DNA from: Streptomyces sp. NBC_00234
GTDB taxonomy: Bacteria > Actinomycetota > Actinomycetes > Streptomycetales > Streptomycetaceae
Direction of reading: 5' to 3'
Length of the DNA: 64,000 nucleotides
Assembly (NCBI RefSeq): GCF_036195325.1
Contig: NZ_CP108101.1
Location: 6,262,001 to 6,326,000 of the forward strand
Position numbers and translations under genes: made by a program. The notes under the pieces were generated by a model. That model was not told the DNA's origin. It made no database searches and saw only the letters and a program-made list of their open reading frames with translations. Shown in pieces: positions 25,965-33,937 of this stretch. The stretch's first letter is position 1, and each line of letters starts with the position of its first letter.

Positions 25965-27735
25965 GAAGCAACCTCCGTCGGATGAGGGTCAGCAGATGGA
26001 CGACTTCCGGAGCTCGGAACACGAGCCCGGCCAGGAGGAACAGGACCGGCACGAGGACGCAGCCGCCGGCCACGCTCAGGAGGGGATCGGACACCAGGGG
26101 CGCCGCCAGCCACCCCGCGGCCCCGGCCACCGCCGCGGCGGCGGCAAGCCGGACCAGCGAGAGGGTGACCTCCCGGACCCGGATGGTGACCACGCGCGTA
26201 CCCAGCCCCATGAGGAGCAGCATCGCGGCCGTGCTGATCCCGATGGCGTTGGCCGCCGCGATGCCGTTGACACCGAGCCGGTGGGTCATGGCGAATCCGG
26301 CGCCCGTGGTGACGAGCAGACCGGTGCCCATCGCGAAGACCGGGAACCAGGTGGGCCGCCCGGCCGAGAAGTACGGCCGGCTCAGCGCCCCCACGAGGGA
26401 GTGGCCGAGGAGCCCGAGCGCGTACACCCGCATGGCATCGGCCGTCGCCCGGGTGTCCAGGGCGTCGAACGCCCCTCGCTGGAAGAGGACTTCGACGATC
26501 TGGGGTGCGTATCCGAGGACCATCGCGGTCCCGGCGAGCACGACCAGGCCGGCCAGCGCGAGGTCGCGCTCGACCCGGTCGCGGGCCTTCTCCCGGTCGC
26601 CGTTCGCCATGGCCTGGGCGACGACGGGGAAGGTCACCGTGCAGATCATCAGCGAGAGCACCATCGGCATCTGCGCGACCTTCTGCGCGTAGTTCAGATG
26701 CGAGATGGCACCGGCCGGCAGCGAGGAGGCGAGGAACCGCTCCACCAGGACCTGCGCCTGACGGCTCACCACGAAGATCACGACGGGGGCCAGGACCGTG
26801 GCGCCCAGCAGCGGGGGAGCCGCCCCGGCGAACCGCCGCCTCCCGGCCGTCTGCGGTCCCCGCCCGGTACGTGGCGTCCGCGACGGGACGAGCCGGACGA
26901 AGGCGGGGAGCTGGGTCAGGATCATCAGGACACTGCCGACCGCGACACCGGCCGCTGCCGCGCGCACGCCCCAGAGGGAGTGCAGGGCGAAGGTCATGCC
27001 GATGATGCCGACGTTGTACGCCACGTAGACACCGGCGGGCGGCAGGAAGCTGCGGTGCGCGCGCAGGGCCGCGCTGAGGTAGCCCGTGATGCCGAAGGTG
27101 AGCACGGTGACGGCCGTCATCCGTGTGCAGTCCACGGCGAGCCGGGGATCGCTCAGGCCGGGAGCCAGGATTCCCACGACCCACGGAGCGCCCAGCGCCA
27201 GCAGCGCGGCGGCGCAGGCCAGCAGCGCGAACAGCCGGGGCAGGGTGGCCGAGATCAGCTCACGTACGGGGTCGTCCGCCCCAGGGCCCTTCCGCCGCCC
27301 GTTGGCCGCCGCCCGGCGGGCCAGCGCATGGCTGAACGCCGGGACGAGCAGCAGGGCCATCCCGTCCTCGATCAGCACGGTGGCGGCCATCTCGGGCACG
27401 GTCCAGGCGATCAGGAACGCGTCGCTCGCACCGCTCGCGCCGAAGAGGTGGGCGATGGCCTGGTCGCGTACGAGGCCCAGCACGGCCCCGGCCACGGTCA
27501 GCCCGGCGGTGACGGCCGCGGCCCGGGCGAGGAACCGGCCGAGCCCGGGGGTCTCCCCGCTGCGTGCGGGCGCGGGCACCCGGTCCGACGGGGCGGGAGG
27601 GCCGGGGGGAGGTTCCGGAAGAGCGGGGGAAGGAGGGCGGGCGGCGGCTTCCGGGAGCGCCTCGGCGGGCGGGCCGAGGACGGACTCCGGGAGCGCCTCG
27701 ACGGGCGGGCCCGATCCGGTACCGGTGTTGTTCAC
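25954..27735 (-). CDS. MviN/MurJ-family lipid-linked oligosaccharide flippase (Wzx role)
   Basis: Polytopic MOP-superfamily protein of 593 aa with about 14 helices. Landmarks are LGLVRDQAIAHLFGASGASDAFLIAWTVPE split over helix 1-2 and ISHLNYAQKVAQMP in the family core. In this operon it most likely flips the finished repeat unit rather than lipid II. The first 80 or so residues are a cytoplasmic Pro-rich tail of 12-residue repeats (separate entry). Start is GTG 27735, overlapping the stop of the polymerase gene as GTGA. The frame stays open upstream, but that part is antisense-type shadow inside the polymerase gene. Confidence 0.88.
   Translation of the reverse strand: MNNTGTGSGPPVEALPESVLGPPAEALPEAAARPPSPALPEPPPGPPAPSDRVPAPARSGETPGLGRFLARAAAVTAGLTVAGAVLGLVRDQAIAHLFGASGASDAFLIAWTVPEMAATVLIEDGMALLLVPAFSHALARRAAANGRRKGPGADDPVRELISATLPRLFALLACAAALLALGAPWVVGILAPGLSDPRLAVDCTRMTAVTVLTFGITGYLSAALRAHRSFLPPAGVYVAYNVGIIGMTFALHSLWGVRAAAAGVAVGSVLMILTQLPAFVRLVPSRTPRTGRGPQTAGRRRFAGAAPPLLGATVLAPVVIFVVSRQAQVLVERFLASSLPAGAISHLNYAQKVAQMPMVLSLMICTVTFPVVAQAMANGDREKARDRVERDLALAGLVVLAGTAMVLGYAPQIVEVLFQRGAFDALDTRATADAMRVYALGLLGHSLVGALSRPYFSAGRPTWFPVFAMGTGLLVTTGAGFAMTHRLGVNGIAAANAIGISTAAMLLLMGLGTRVVTIRVREVTLSLVRLAAAAAVAGAAGWLAAPLVSDPLLSVAGGCVLVPVLFLLAGLVFRAPEVVHLLTLIRRRLLHGR
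27600..27735 (-). repeat. 12-residue Pro-rich tandem repeats in the flippase N-terminus
   Basis: At protein level the units read GPPVEALPESVL, GPPAEALPEAAA, RPPSPALPEPPP, then a partial GPPAPS. At DNA level two units are nearly identical: 25 bp at 27651-27675 and 27687-27711, offset by exactly 36 bp with one mismatch. This suggests recent slippage. Confidence 0.8.
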
Positions 27736-29117
27736 GCGGCTCGCGCCCTTTCCGGCCCGGTCAGCGCCCACCAGGCGGCCAGACCGATCACGATTCCGGT
27801 GAGTACGGTCGAGGGGCCGCCGATGTCCGCGTACAGGAAGTCGACGAGCTGCCAGATCATCAGCCCGGCCGCGACGAGCCCGCAGTCCACGGCCGTCTCC
27901 CTGCGCCCCCGGCCGACGACCAGCCGGTGCACCCCGCCGACGAGGACCGCGAGCCAGCTGCCGGCGAGCGCCGTCAGCCCGATCAGCCCCTGCTCGCCGA
28001 GGACGAGCAGATACATGTTGTGCGGGGAGAGCAGCGGCTGCTTGCGGAACTCCTGGCCCGCGCCCGCGGTGTCGCTGCCCGCGGAGAGCGCGATCGAGGC
28101 GTGCCCGTCGCGGTGCGCGGGGAAGCCCTTGAGGCCGACGCCCGCGGCCGGCTCCTCGCGCCACATGCTCGCCGCGGCTGCCCACATGGTGTACCGGTCG
28201 GTGACCGACTGGTCGGGGGTACCGGTCACCTCGGTGATGCTGGTGAGCCGTTGGGAGACCATCTCGGAGCCGATGCCGAAGCCGCCTACGAGGACGACGC
28301 CGGTGGCGGTGAGCACGGCGAGGGCGCGAACGGCCGGGCGGGGACCGGTCAGTGCGATGAGGGCGAGCGCCGCGAACGCCGTGGCGATCCACGAGCCCCG
28401 GCTGAAGGACAGCACGAGGGCCACGAGCAGCACGACGGTCGCGCCGAGCGCGCAGGGGCGCAGCCACCGGGGGGCGCCCTGGGGCGCGCGGAGCACGTAC
28501 GCGGAGGTCACGAGCAGACCGAAGGCGACGACCGTGGCCATTCCCATGATGTCGCCGGGGCCGAACGTGCCCACGGCGCGGATGTCCTCGCCCATGTACG
28601 AGGCGCCCGAGGCGGTGGCGTACTGGTGAATGCCCGTCACGCCCTGCACGAGCGCGAGGAGCACGAGGGCGCCGACGACGATCCGGAAGCCCTGGGCGTC
28701 CCTGATCAGCAGGCACACGGCAGCCGGTACCAGCACGAAGACCTGGAGGTAGCGGACGAACCCCGGCAGCGCGGCCGAGGGGTCGGCGGCGGTGACCGTC
28801 GCCACGGCGAAACCGAGCGCCGGCAGACCGAGGACCAGGGCCGCGGCCGGTGTCAGCGGGCGCTGCCGGAGATACAGCAGCCGGACCAGGCAGACCAGGA
28901 CCGCGAGCCCCGAGGCGAGGTCGGCCGGACGCATGGCCGGGTCGTCGCCGGTCCCCGCGTCCGAGACCGGAAGGGCGAGCAGCAGCACGGTCACGATCAG
29001 CGGCAGCAACGGCCACTGCCGCGTCCACCGTCTCGCCCGCGCGGTGCCGGAGACCGTGTGGTCCCGCGGACGCGGAATGGTGGCGACGGCGGCTTCGGCG
29101 GTCCGGGTGGCGGCCAC
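27732..29117 (-). CDS. O-antigen ligase/polymerase-family membrane protein (Wzy role)
   Basis: Polytopic protein of 461 aa with about 12 helices and the WzyC-type loop. VLSFSRGSWIATAFAALAL is the typical Arg-containing segment, and QPLLSPHNMYLLVLGEQGLIG carries the conserved His of the periplasmic loop before a late helix. In this operon it most likely polymerises repeat units on the outer face. GTG 29117 follows GGAGG by 9 nt and lies only 2 bp after the stop of the sugar transferase. The longer frame upstream is a shadow. Confidence 0.87.
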   Translation of the reverse strand: MAATRTAEAAVATIPRPRDHTVSGTARARRWTRQWPLLPLIVTVLLLALPVSDAGTGDDPAMRPADLASGLAVLVCLVRLLYLRQRPLTPAAALVLGLPALGFAVATVTAADPSAALPGFVRYLQVFVLVPAAVCLLIRDAQGFRIVVGALVLLALVQGVTGIHQYATASGASYMGEDIRAVGTFGPGDIMGMATVVAFGLLVTSAYVLRAPQGAPRWLRPCALGATVVLLVALVLSFSRGSWIATAFAALALIALTGPRPAVRALAVLTATGVVLVGGFGIGSEMVSQRLTSITEVTGTPDQSVTDRYTMWAAAASMWREEPAAGVGLKGFPAHRDGHASIALSAGSDTAGAGQEFRKQPLLSPHNMYLLVLGEQGLIGLTALAGSWLAVLVGGVHRLVVGRGRRETAVDCGLVAAGLMIWQLVDFLYADIGGPSTVLTGIVIGLAAWWALTGPERARAA

Positions 29118-29119
29118 GG

Positions 29120-30616
29120 TCAGCTGCCTCCCGGACGGAACAGGGAACCGGCCGTGCGGGCGAGGACGCATACGTCCTGCCAGAGCGACCAGGTCTCGAT
29201 GTAGCGGTTGTCGAAGCGGGCCCGGTCCTCGATGGACGTGTCGCCGCGCAGCCCGTGCACCTGGGCCAGTCCCGTGATGCCGACGGGCATCCGGTGGCGG
29301 CCTCCGTAGCCGGCGTGCAGACGGCTGAACCTGTCGACGAAGTAGGGGCGTTCGGGGCGCGGTCCGACCAGGCTCATGTCCCCGCGCAGCACGTTCCACA
29401 GCTGCGGCAGCTCATCGAGGGAGGTGCGGCGCAGCAGACGGCCGACGCGGCTCATGTTCCGGTCGGCGGACACGTTCCACCGGGTGGCGGACTCGTGCGC
29501 GTCGGCCGGCCGGATGGTGCGGAACTTCAGTAGGACGAAGGGCTGTTCGTGCCGTCCGATACGTTCCTGACGGAAAATCACGCCGGGGCCGTCGGAGATC
29601 CGGACGGCGAGGGCGCAGACCGCCAGCACCGGTGCCGCCGCGAGCAGGGCGAGCGCGGCCAGCAGGGCGTCCATGGCCCGCTTGGCCGCGTAGGACACCG
29701 GCCTGCCGCCTCCGTTGTGCAGGGCGTACGCGGCGAAGCCCCACAGGTGGTCGGGGCGAGCGGCGGCCCGGTGGGGCGTGAAGGCGCCACCGGCGGGACC
29801 GTTGATCAGCCACATCCGGCAGCCGTGCCGGGCCAGGAGCGCGAACAGGGCCTCGCCGTCGCGGGCGGCTCCCGGGGCGACGGTGAAGACGGCGTCGCGC
29901 ACGCTGTTCTGGATGACCGCACGGCCGACGTCCTCCAGGGTGACCAGGACGGGCAGGGGAGCGGTGCCGGGCGGCGGAGTCGCGGAGGCGTCGGCCCCGG
30001 GGATCGCGGGATCGACCCGGCCGACCGGCCGGAGTCCGTACTCGGGGTGCTCGTGCAGGGCGGCCGTGACCTGGTGGGCGATCGGGCCGTGGCCCACGAC
30101 CAGGGCCGACCGGGGGTTGCGGGCCGCCGCGCGGAGCCTCGACCGGTGGGCCAGGGCGCGGGCGGCGCAGCACAGCAGCGTCTGGGTGACGACCGCGAGG
30201 CCCAGCGCCGTCCAGCTGATCGCGTGGCGCGGGTCGTACGCGGTGAGGATCTCCGCGGTGGCGAACCACTGGATCAGACCGAGACCGAGGAGCGCGGGCA
30301 GTTCGGCCAGGGTGGACGTGGAAAGCCCCGGCCGGTACAGCCCCCGGTGGGCGTGCAGCAGGAGTTGCATCACGACCTGGACCGCGAGGACGGCCGGTGG
30401 CCACGGGGTCGCGGGCAGCACGGCCAGTGTGAGCCCCAGGGCCAGCCCGTCGGCGGCCAGCAGCCGTCCCGCGGGCCCGTATCCGCGGAAGCGGCGTCCG
30501 GTGCGCCGGGACGGTGCGCGTCCGGTGCCCCGCCGTGGGGGATGGACGGTGGAGGCCGTGGGGGGTTCGGCCGTTGCCTGGGCAGCGCGGGGTGCGGGGG
30601 CTCTCTCCGTAGTCAT
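29120..30616 (-). CDS. polyprenyl-phosphate sugar-1-phosphate transferase (initiating PGT)
   Basis: Second initiating transferase of the window, 498 aa. It has a basic N-terminus, about four helices (for example LLAADGLALGLTLAVLPA), a Rossmann-like region (ALVVGHGPIAHQVTAAL), one more helix before the catalytic domain (LLAALALLAAAPVLAVCALA), then FVLLKFRTIRPADAHES, RRTSLDELPQLWNVLRGDMS and VGPRPERPYFV. It should load the first sugar of the operon's glycan onto undecaprenyl phosphate. ATG 30616 overlaps the upstream glycosyltransferase stop as ATGA. Sequence differs clearly from the enzyme at 9927-11474, so the two may use different first sugars. Confidence 0.9.
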   Translation of the reverse strand: MTTERAPAPRAAQATAEPPTASTVHPPRRGTGRAPSRRTGRRFRGYGPAGRLLAADGLALGLTLAVLPATPWPPAVLAVQVVMQLLLHAHRGLYRPGLSTSTLAELPALLGLGLIQWFATAEILTAYDPRHAISWTALGLAVVTQTLLCCAARALAHRSRLRAAARNPRSALVVGHGPIAHQVTAALHEHPEYGLRPVGRVDPAIPGADASATPPPGTAPLPVLVTLEDVGRAVIQNSVRDAVFTVAPGAARDGEALFALLARHGCRMWLINGPAGGAFTPHRAAARPDHLWGFAAYALHNGGGRPVSYAAKRAMDALLAALALLAAAPVLAVCALAVRISDGPGVIFRQERIGRHEQPFVLLKFRTIRPADAHESATRWNVSADRNMSRVGRLLRRTSLDELPQLWNVLRGDMSLVGPRPERPYFVDRFSRLHAGYGGRHRMPVGITGLAQVHGLRGDTSIEDRARFDNRYIETWSLWQDVCVLARTAGSLFRPGGS

Positions 30617-31809
30617 GGCTCGGTGCGCTCTCTCGTCGTGGGCCGGGACAAGCCGACAAGTTCCTGATAAATGCGGTGGACGGCTCCGGCGGTCTTCCGG
30701 ACGTCGAAAACGGATCGCGTGTGGGTCCGGGCGGTACGGCCCAGCTCGTCCCTCAGCGCCGGATCGGTCAGGAGGGCGGTGAGTGCGGCCGCGAGGGCCG
30801 CCGGGTCCTCGGGGGGTACGAGGCAGTGGGCCTCGTGGCCCGGGGGCAGGCTCTCCCTGGCCCCGTTCACGTCGGACATCACGACCGGCCTGCCGCAGGC
30901 CATCGCTTCGAGGGGAGCCAGCGCCATTCCTTCCCACCGGGACGGAAGCACGAGCACGTCCGCGGCGTGGATCCACGGGCGGACGTCCTGACTCGCCCCC
31001 GTGAACACCACGTCGGCGGGGGCCGCGTCACGCAGCTGCCGCTCGTAGGGTCCGTCGCCGACCAGGACCAGCCGGGCGCCCCTGACGCGCAGCTGCTGCC
31101 AGGCCCGCAGCAGCACGTCCTGACCCTTCTGCCGGCTGAGCCTGCCGACGCACACGACCAGCGGCGTCGCCGCGTCCATGCCGCCCGGCAGGGGGAGTGC
31201 GGCGCGGGCCGCCGCACGTTCCGCCGGGCCTCCGGGACGGAAGTGCCCGAGGTCGATGCCGTTGTGGATCACCGAGCACCGGGCCGCCGCGATGCCCGCT
31301 TCCTGGCCCGTGCGGCGCTCGGACTCGCTGACGCACAGGATGTGGTCGCTCCACCGGGCCCCGAACCGCTCCCACCTGACGGCCAGTTGGGCGGTCCGAC
31401 CCTCGACGGCCTCGAAGGACCAGGCGTGCGGCTGGAAGACGGTGGGGACACGGCTCCGGACCGCGAGCCGCCCCGCGAGGCCCGCCTTCGCGCTGTGGGC
31501 GTGGACGATCTGAGGACGGCACTGCCGGACGAGCCTGCCCGCGGTGGCCACCTCCGTGGCCAGCCCGGGACCGGGGTCGCGTACGGCGGGCCAGGCGAGC
31601 ACTTCGGCTCCGGCCGCCGCGGCCCCCGCCGCCAGCGGCCCCTGGGGCGGACAGGCCACCACGGGCCGCAGTCCTGCTCCGGCCTGCGCCCTGACGAGGT
31701 CCGTGACGACGCGCGCGACTCCGCCCTCCACCGGCTGTACCAGATGGAGAACCGTCAATTCTCTTTCTTCAGAAAAGCTCTTTTGCCGCACGCATGGCTC
31801 TCTTCTCAC
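30613..31809 (-). CDS. GT4-family glycosyltransferase, first gene of the polysaccharide operon
   Basis: GT-B enzyme of 381-398 aa. VLHLVQPVEGGVARVV is the N-terminal loop, IVHAHSAKAGLAGRLA the acceptor side, and VCVGRLSRQKGQDVLLRAW with SRWEGMALAPLEAMACGRPVV the donor domain with its E-x7-E pair. The start is uncertain: GTG 31809 has a GGGGGG run close upstream, but TTG 31758 begins exactly where family similarity starts and has a weaker GAAAGAG site. It heads an eight-gene minus-strand operon running to 22156. Confidence 0.88.
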   Translation of the reverse strand: MRREPCVRQKSFSEERELTVLHLVQPVEGGVARVVTDLVRAQAGAGLRPVVACPPQGPLAAGAAAAGAEVLAWPAVRDPGPGLATEVATAGRLVRQCRPQIVHAHSAKAGLAGRLAVRSRVPTVFQPHAWSFEAVEGRTAQLAVRWERFGARWSDHILCVSESERRTGQEAGIAAARCSVIHNGIDLGHFRPGGPAERAAARAALPLPGGMDAATPLVVCVGRLSRQKGQDVLLRAWQQLRVRGARLVLVGDGPYERQLRDAAPADVVFTGASQDVRPWIHAADVLVLPSRWEGMALAPLEAMACGRPVVMSDVNGARESLPPGHEAHCLVPPEDPAALAAALTALLTDPALRDELGRTARTHTRSVFDVRKTAGAVHRIYQELVGLSRPTTRERTEP

Positions 31810-32099
31810 GTGCCCCCCGAAGGACGGGCCCGAAATGGCGCCGACGGCAGGGAATATTAAGGACTGATCAAGTGGGTAAAGCAGAAGTGCACTTTGACAG
31901 ACAGTTCACCAGAAAACACGCCAGACTCGCTCATAGGGCCGTCTGGGGCACCCCCGTTTGGCAGCTTGCTCTGACCCCCTGTCAGTAACGATCGTGGGCC
32001 GCATAAACGCGGCCGACTGGGGATATTTTTACGTTCGCTCATATGCTCGACGAACAGGAATTCCCCCACCTCGTCCATTCGAATGGGGGAAAGGAACAG
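31810..32099. promoter_or_regulatory. promoter region of the polysaccharide operon
   Basis: This 290-bp stretch is notably AT-richer than its flanks (for example around 31850-31870 and 32030-32060) and lies upstream of the minus-strand operon. A cttgatcagtccttaatatt segment on that strand could include a -10 element, but I cannot fix the promoter. No gene is supported here. Confidence 0.5.
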
Positions 32100-32145
32100 A
32101 CGCAGGTCCGGCCCGCACCTGAATCGGTGCGGGCCGGACCTGCGT
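32100..32145. terminator. terminator of the MFS gene
   Basis: Perfect 20-bp stem acgcaggtccggcccgcacc, a 6-nt loop tgaatc, then the exact complement, 18 bp past the MFS stop codon. It insulates the exporter gene from the polysaccharide operon promoter. Confidence 0.9.
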
Positions 32146-32163
32146 GATGCGGACGGAGAGGGG

Positions 32164-33609
32164 TTATGCCTTGACGGATGCGCCGTGGGTGTTCGGCGAG
32201 GAGTCCTGCTCCGTCTCCGGCGCGGACCGCCCGCCGCCCCGCATGAGCACCAGGGTGAGCAGCGCCCCGGCGAGTGCGATGACCGCGGCGCCCGTGAAGG
32301 CGGAGGCGAAGCCCTCGGTGAGGGCCGGCAGGTCACCGAGCCGGCCGGCGCCCTGGGAGGTGGCCAGTGCGGTGAGCGCGGCCAGCCCGAGAGCCGAGCC
32401 GACCTGGTACGTCGTGTTGACGATGCCGGAGGCGAGGCCGGCCTGTTCCTGCGGGGCGCCGGACATGGCGGCCATCATGGCCGGGATGTAGGCGAGCGAC
32501 ATGCCGAGGGCCGCGACGAGCGAGGCCGGCAGCACGTCGATCAGGAAGGTGCCGGTCGGTTCGGCGGCCGACAGCCACAGGAGTCCTGCGGCGAGGACGA
32601 GGAGTCCGCCCGCGATGAGGGGCTTGGCGCCGAAGCGGCCGAGGAGCCGTGCGGTGATCGCGGTCATGAAGATCATGAGCAGCACGGTCATGGGGAGCAG
32701 GGCCGCACCGCTGGCGAAGGCCCCGTATCCCAGCACCTGCTGGAGGTAGAGGTTGAGGAAGTACCACATCGGGATCCACGCGGCACCGAGCAGGGCCATG
32801 GCGACGTTGGCGGCGCCGAGGCCCGGGGTGCGCCAGATACTCAGGGGCATGAGTGGGGTGCGGGCCGAGCGCTGGATCACCAGGAAGAGGGCCAGCAGCA
32901 CTGCGGCGCCCAGGAGTTGGAGCACGGTCTGGGTGCTGCCCCAGCCGGTTTCGGGGGCGCGGACCAGGGCGAAGACGGCGAGGGCGAGTCCCGCGGTGAC
33001 GGCGGTCGCGCCGAGGACGTCGACTCCGCCGCGCCTGCCGGGTACGGCGGGCAGGAGGCCGGTGGCGAGGAGGGTGGCGACGCCGATCGGGACGTAGATG
33101 ATGAACACCCAGGGCCAGCTGGCCCATTCGGTGAAGACGCCGCCCAGGAAGACGCCCGCCGTGCCGCCGGCGGGGGCCGCGGCCCCGTAGAACGCGAGAG
33201 CCTTGCCGAGCTCCTTCGGGCTGTGGCCGAAGAGCATCATCAGCAGGGTCATCGAGGCGGGTGCGATGAGGGCGCCGCCGACGCCCTGGACGGCGCGGCC
33301 GACGATCTCGGTGGTGGCGTCGCCCGCTGCCGCGGCGACGACCGATCCGGCGATCAGGATCAGCCAGCCGCCCGCGAACACCTTGCGGGCGCCGAGCAGG
33401 TCCGACAGCCGGCCGCCGAGGAGCAGCAGGCCGCCGAACGCGATGACGTACGCGTTGAACACCCACTGCAGATCGCCCTGGGAGAAGCCCAGGTCGCGCT
33501 GCATCTCGGGGAGGGCCACCCCGATGATCGAGGTGTCCATGATGACCATGAACTGTGCGGTGGCCAGCACGGCGAGTGCCCACCAGCGCCGGGGATCGAC
33601 GGTTGACAT
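32164..33609 (-). CDS. MFS drug/proton antiporter, DHA2 (14-helix) family
   Basis: Inner-membrane exporter of 481 aa. It starts WWALAVLATAQFMVIMDTSIIGVALPEM, where motif D1 of DHA2 proteins (LDxTxxNVALP-like) is seen as MDTSIIGVALP. WVFNAYVIAFGGLLLLGGRLSDLLGARKV gives motif A, GRAVQGVGGALIAPASMTLL motif B, and FYGAAAPAGGTAGVFLGG motif C, split here for length. Substrate unknown; the family exports antibiotics and dyes. ATG 33609 has AGGGAG about 10 nt upstream. A palindromic operator lies just upstream of the ribosome site. Confidence 0.9.
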   Translation of the reverse strand: MSTVDPRRWWALAVLATAQFMVIMDTSIIGVALPEMQRDLGFSQGDLQWVFNAYVIAFGGLLLLGGRLSDLLGARKVFAGGWLILIAGSVVAAAAGDATTEIVGRAVQGVGGALIAPASMTLLMMLFGHSPKELGKALAFYGAAAPAGGTAGVFLGGVFTEWASWPWVFIIYVPIGVATLLATGLLPAVPGRRGGVDVLGATAVTAGLALAVFALVRAPETGWGSTQTVLQLLGAAVLLALFLVIQRSARTPLMPLSIWRTPGLGAANVAMALLGAAWIPMWYFLNLYLQQVLGYGAFASGAALLPMTVLLMIFMTAITARLLGRFGAKPLIAGGLLVLAAGLLWLSAAEPTGTFLIDVLPASLVAALGMSLAYIPAMMAAMSGAPQEQAGLASGIVNTTYQVGSALGLAALTALATSQGAGRLGDLPALTEGFASAFTGAAVIALAGALLTLVLMRGGGRSAPETEQDSSPNTHGASVKA

Positions 33610-33631
33610 GTCCCTACTCCCTCTGTCGGGG

Positions 33632-33648
33632 ATACCCCAGGGGGGTAT
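33632..33648 (-). promoter_or_regulatory. CsoR/DUF156-like palindromic operator upstream of the MFS gene
   Basis: ATACCCC at 33632-33638 and GGGGTAT at 33642-33648 form a perfect 7-bp inverted repeat around AGG, 23 bp upstream of the start codon. A weaker TATAC-N9-GTATA with a C-rich centre lies at 33668-33686. TACCC/GGGTA inverted repeats with G/C-rich centres are the known operator type of CsoR-family metal or sulfide sensors. No such regulator is encoded nearby. Confidence 0.55.
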
Positions 33649-33937
33649 GGATGAGTGCTGCGACATGTATACCCCCACCCCGTATATCTGGCAAGCGCGC
33701 GACGGGTTTGCCGGGCATGGACTTCTCGGTCGGCTCCATGGACTCTTCGGTGCCCGCCGCCACCCGTACCGGGCCGTCCCCTAAACTGACGCGCCGTCAT
33801 GAGGCGTCTGTTGCCTGCCGTTCTTGCCGCATACGGCGCCCCGTGGCCCTGACGACGCCCGGACGCCCCTTCAGCCAGCTGCCCTTGGAACCGCCACAGA
33901 AGGCTCTGCCCCCGACTCCGAAGAGGTCCTCACCCGC
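33649..33937. promoter_or_regulatory. intergenic region between the MFS and phospholipase genes
   Basis: This gap between divergent genes contains the second weak TATAC/GTATA repeat (33668-33686) and must hold the phospholipase promoter. I see no GTTCACC-type PHO box and no reading frame with a ribosome site. Confidence 0.4.

Noticed and set aside
25939..28629. 896-codon plus-strand frame opposite the flippase and polymerase genes
   Set aside because: Spans two genuine minus-strand membrane protein genes and translates to charged, motif-free sequence.
33668..33686. TATAC-N9-GTATA as an equal second CsoR-type operator
   Set aside because: The C-rich centre is not self-complementary and one half lacks the GGGG run; kept only as a weak accessory element.
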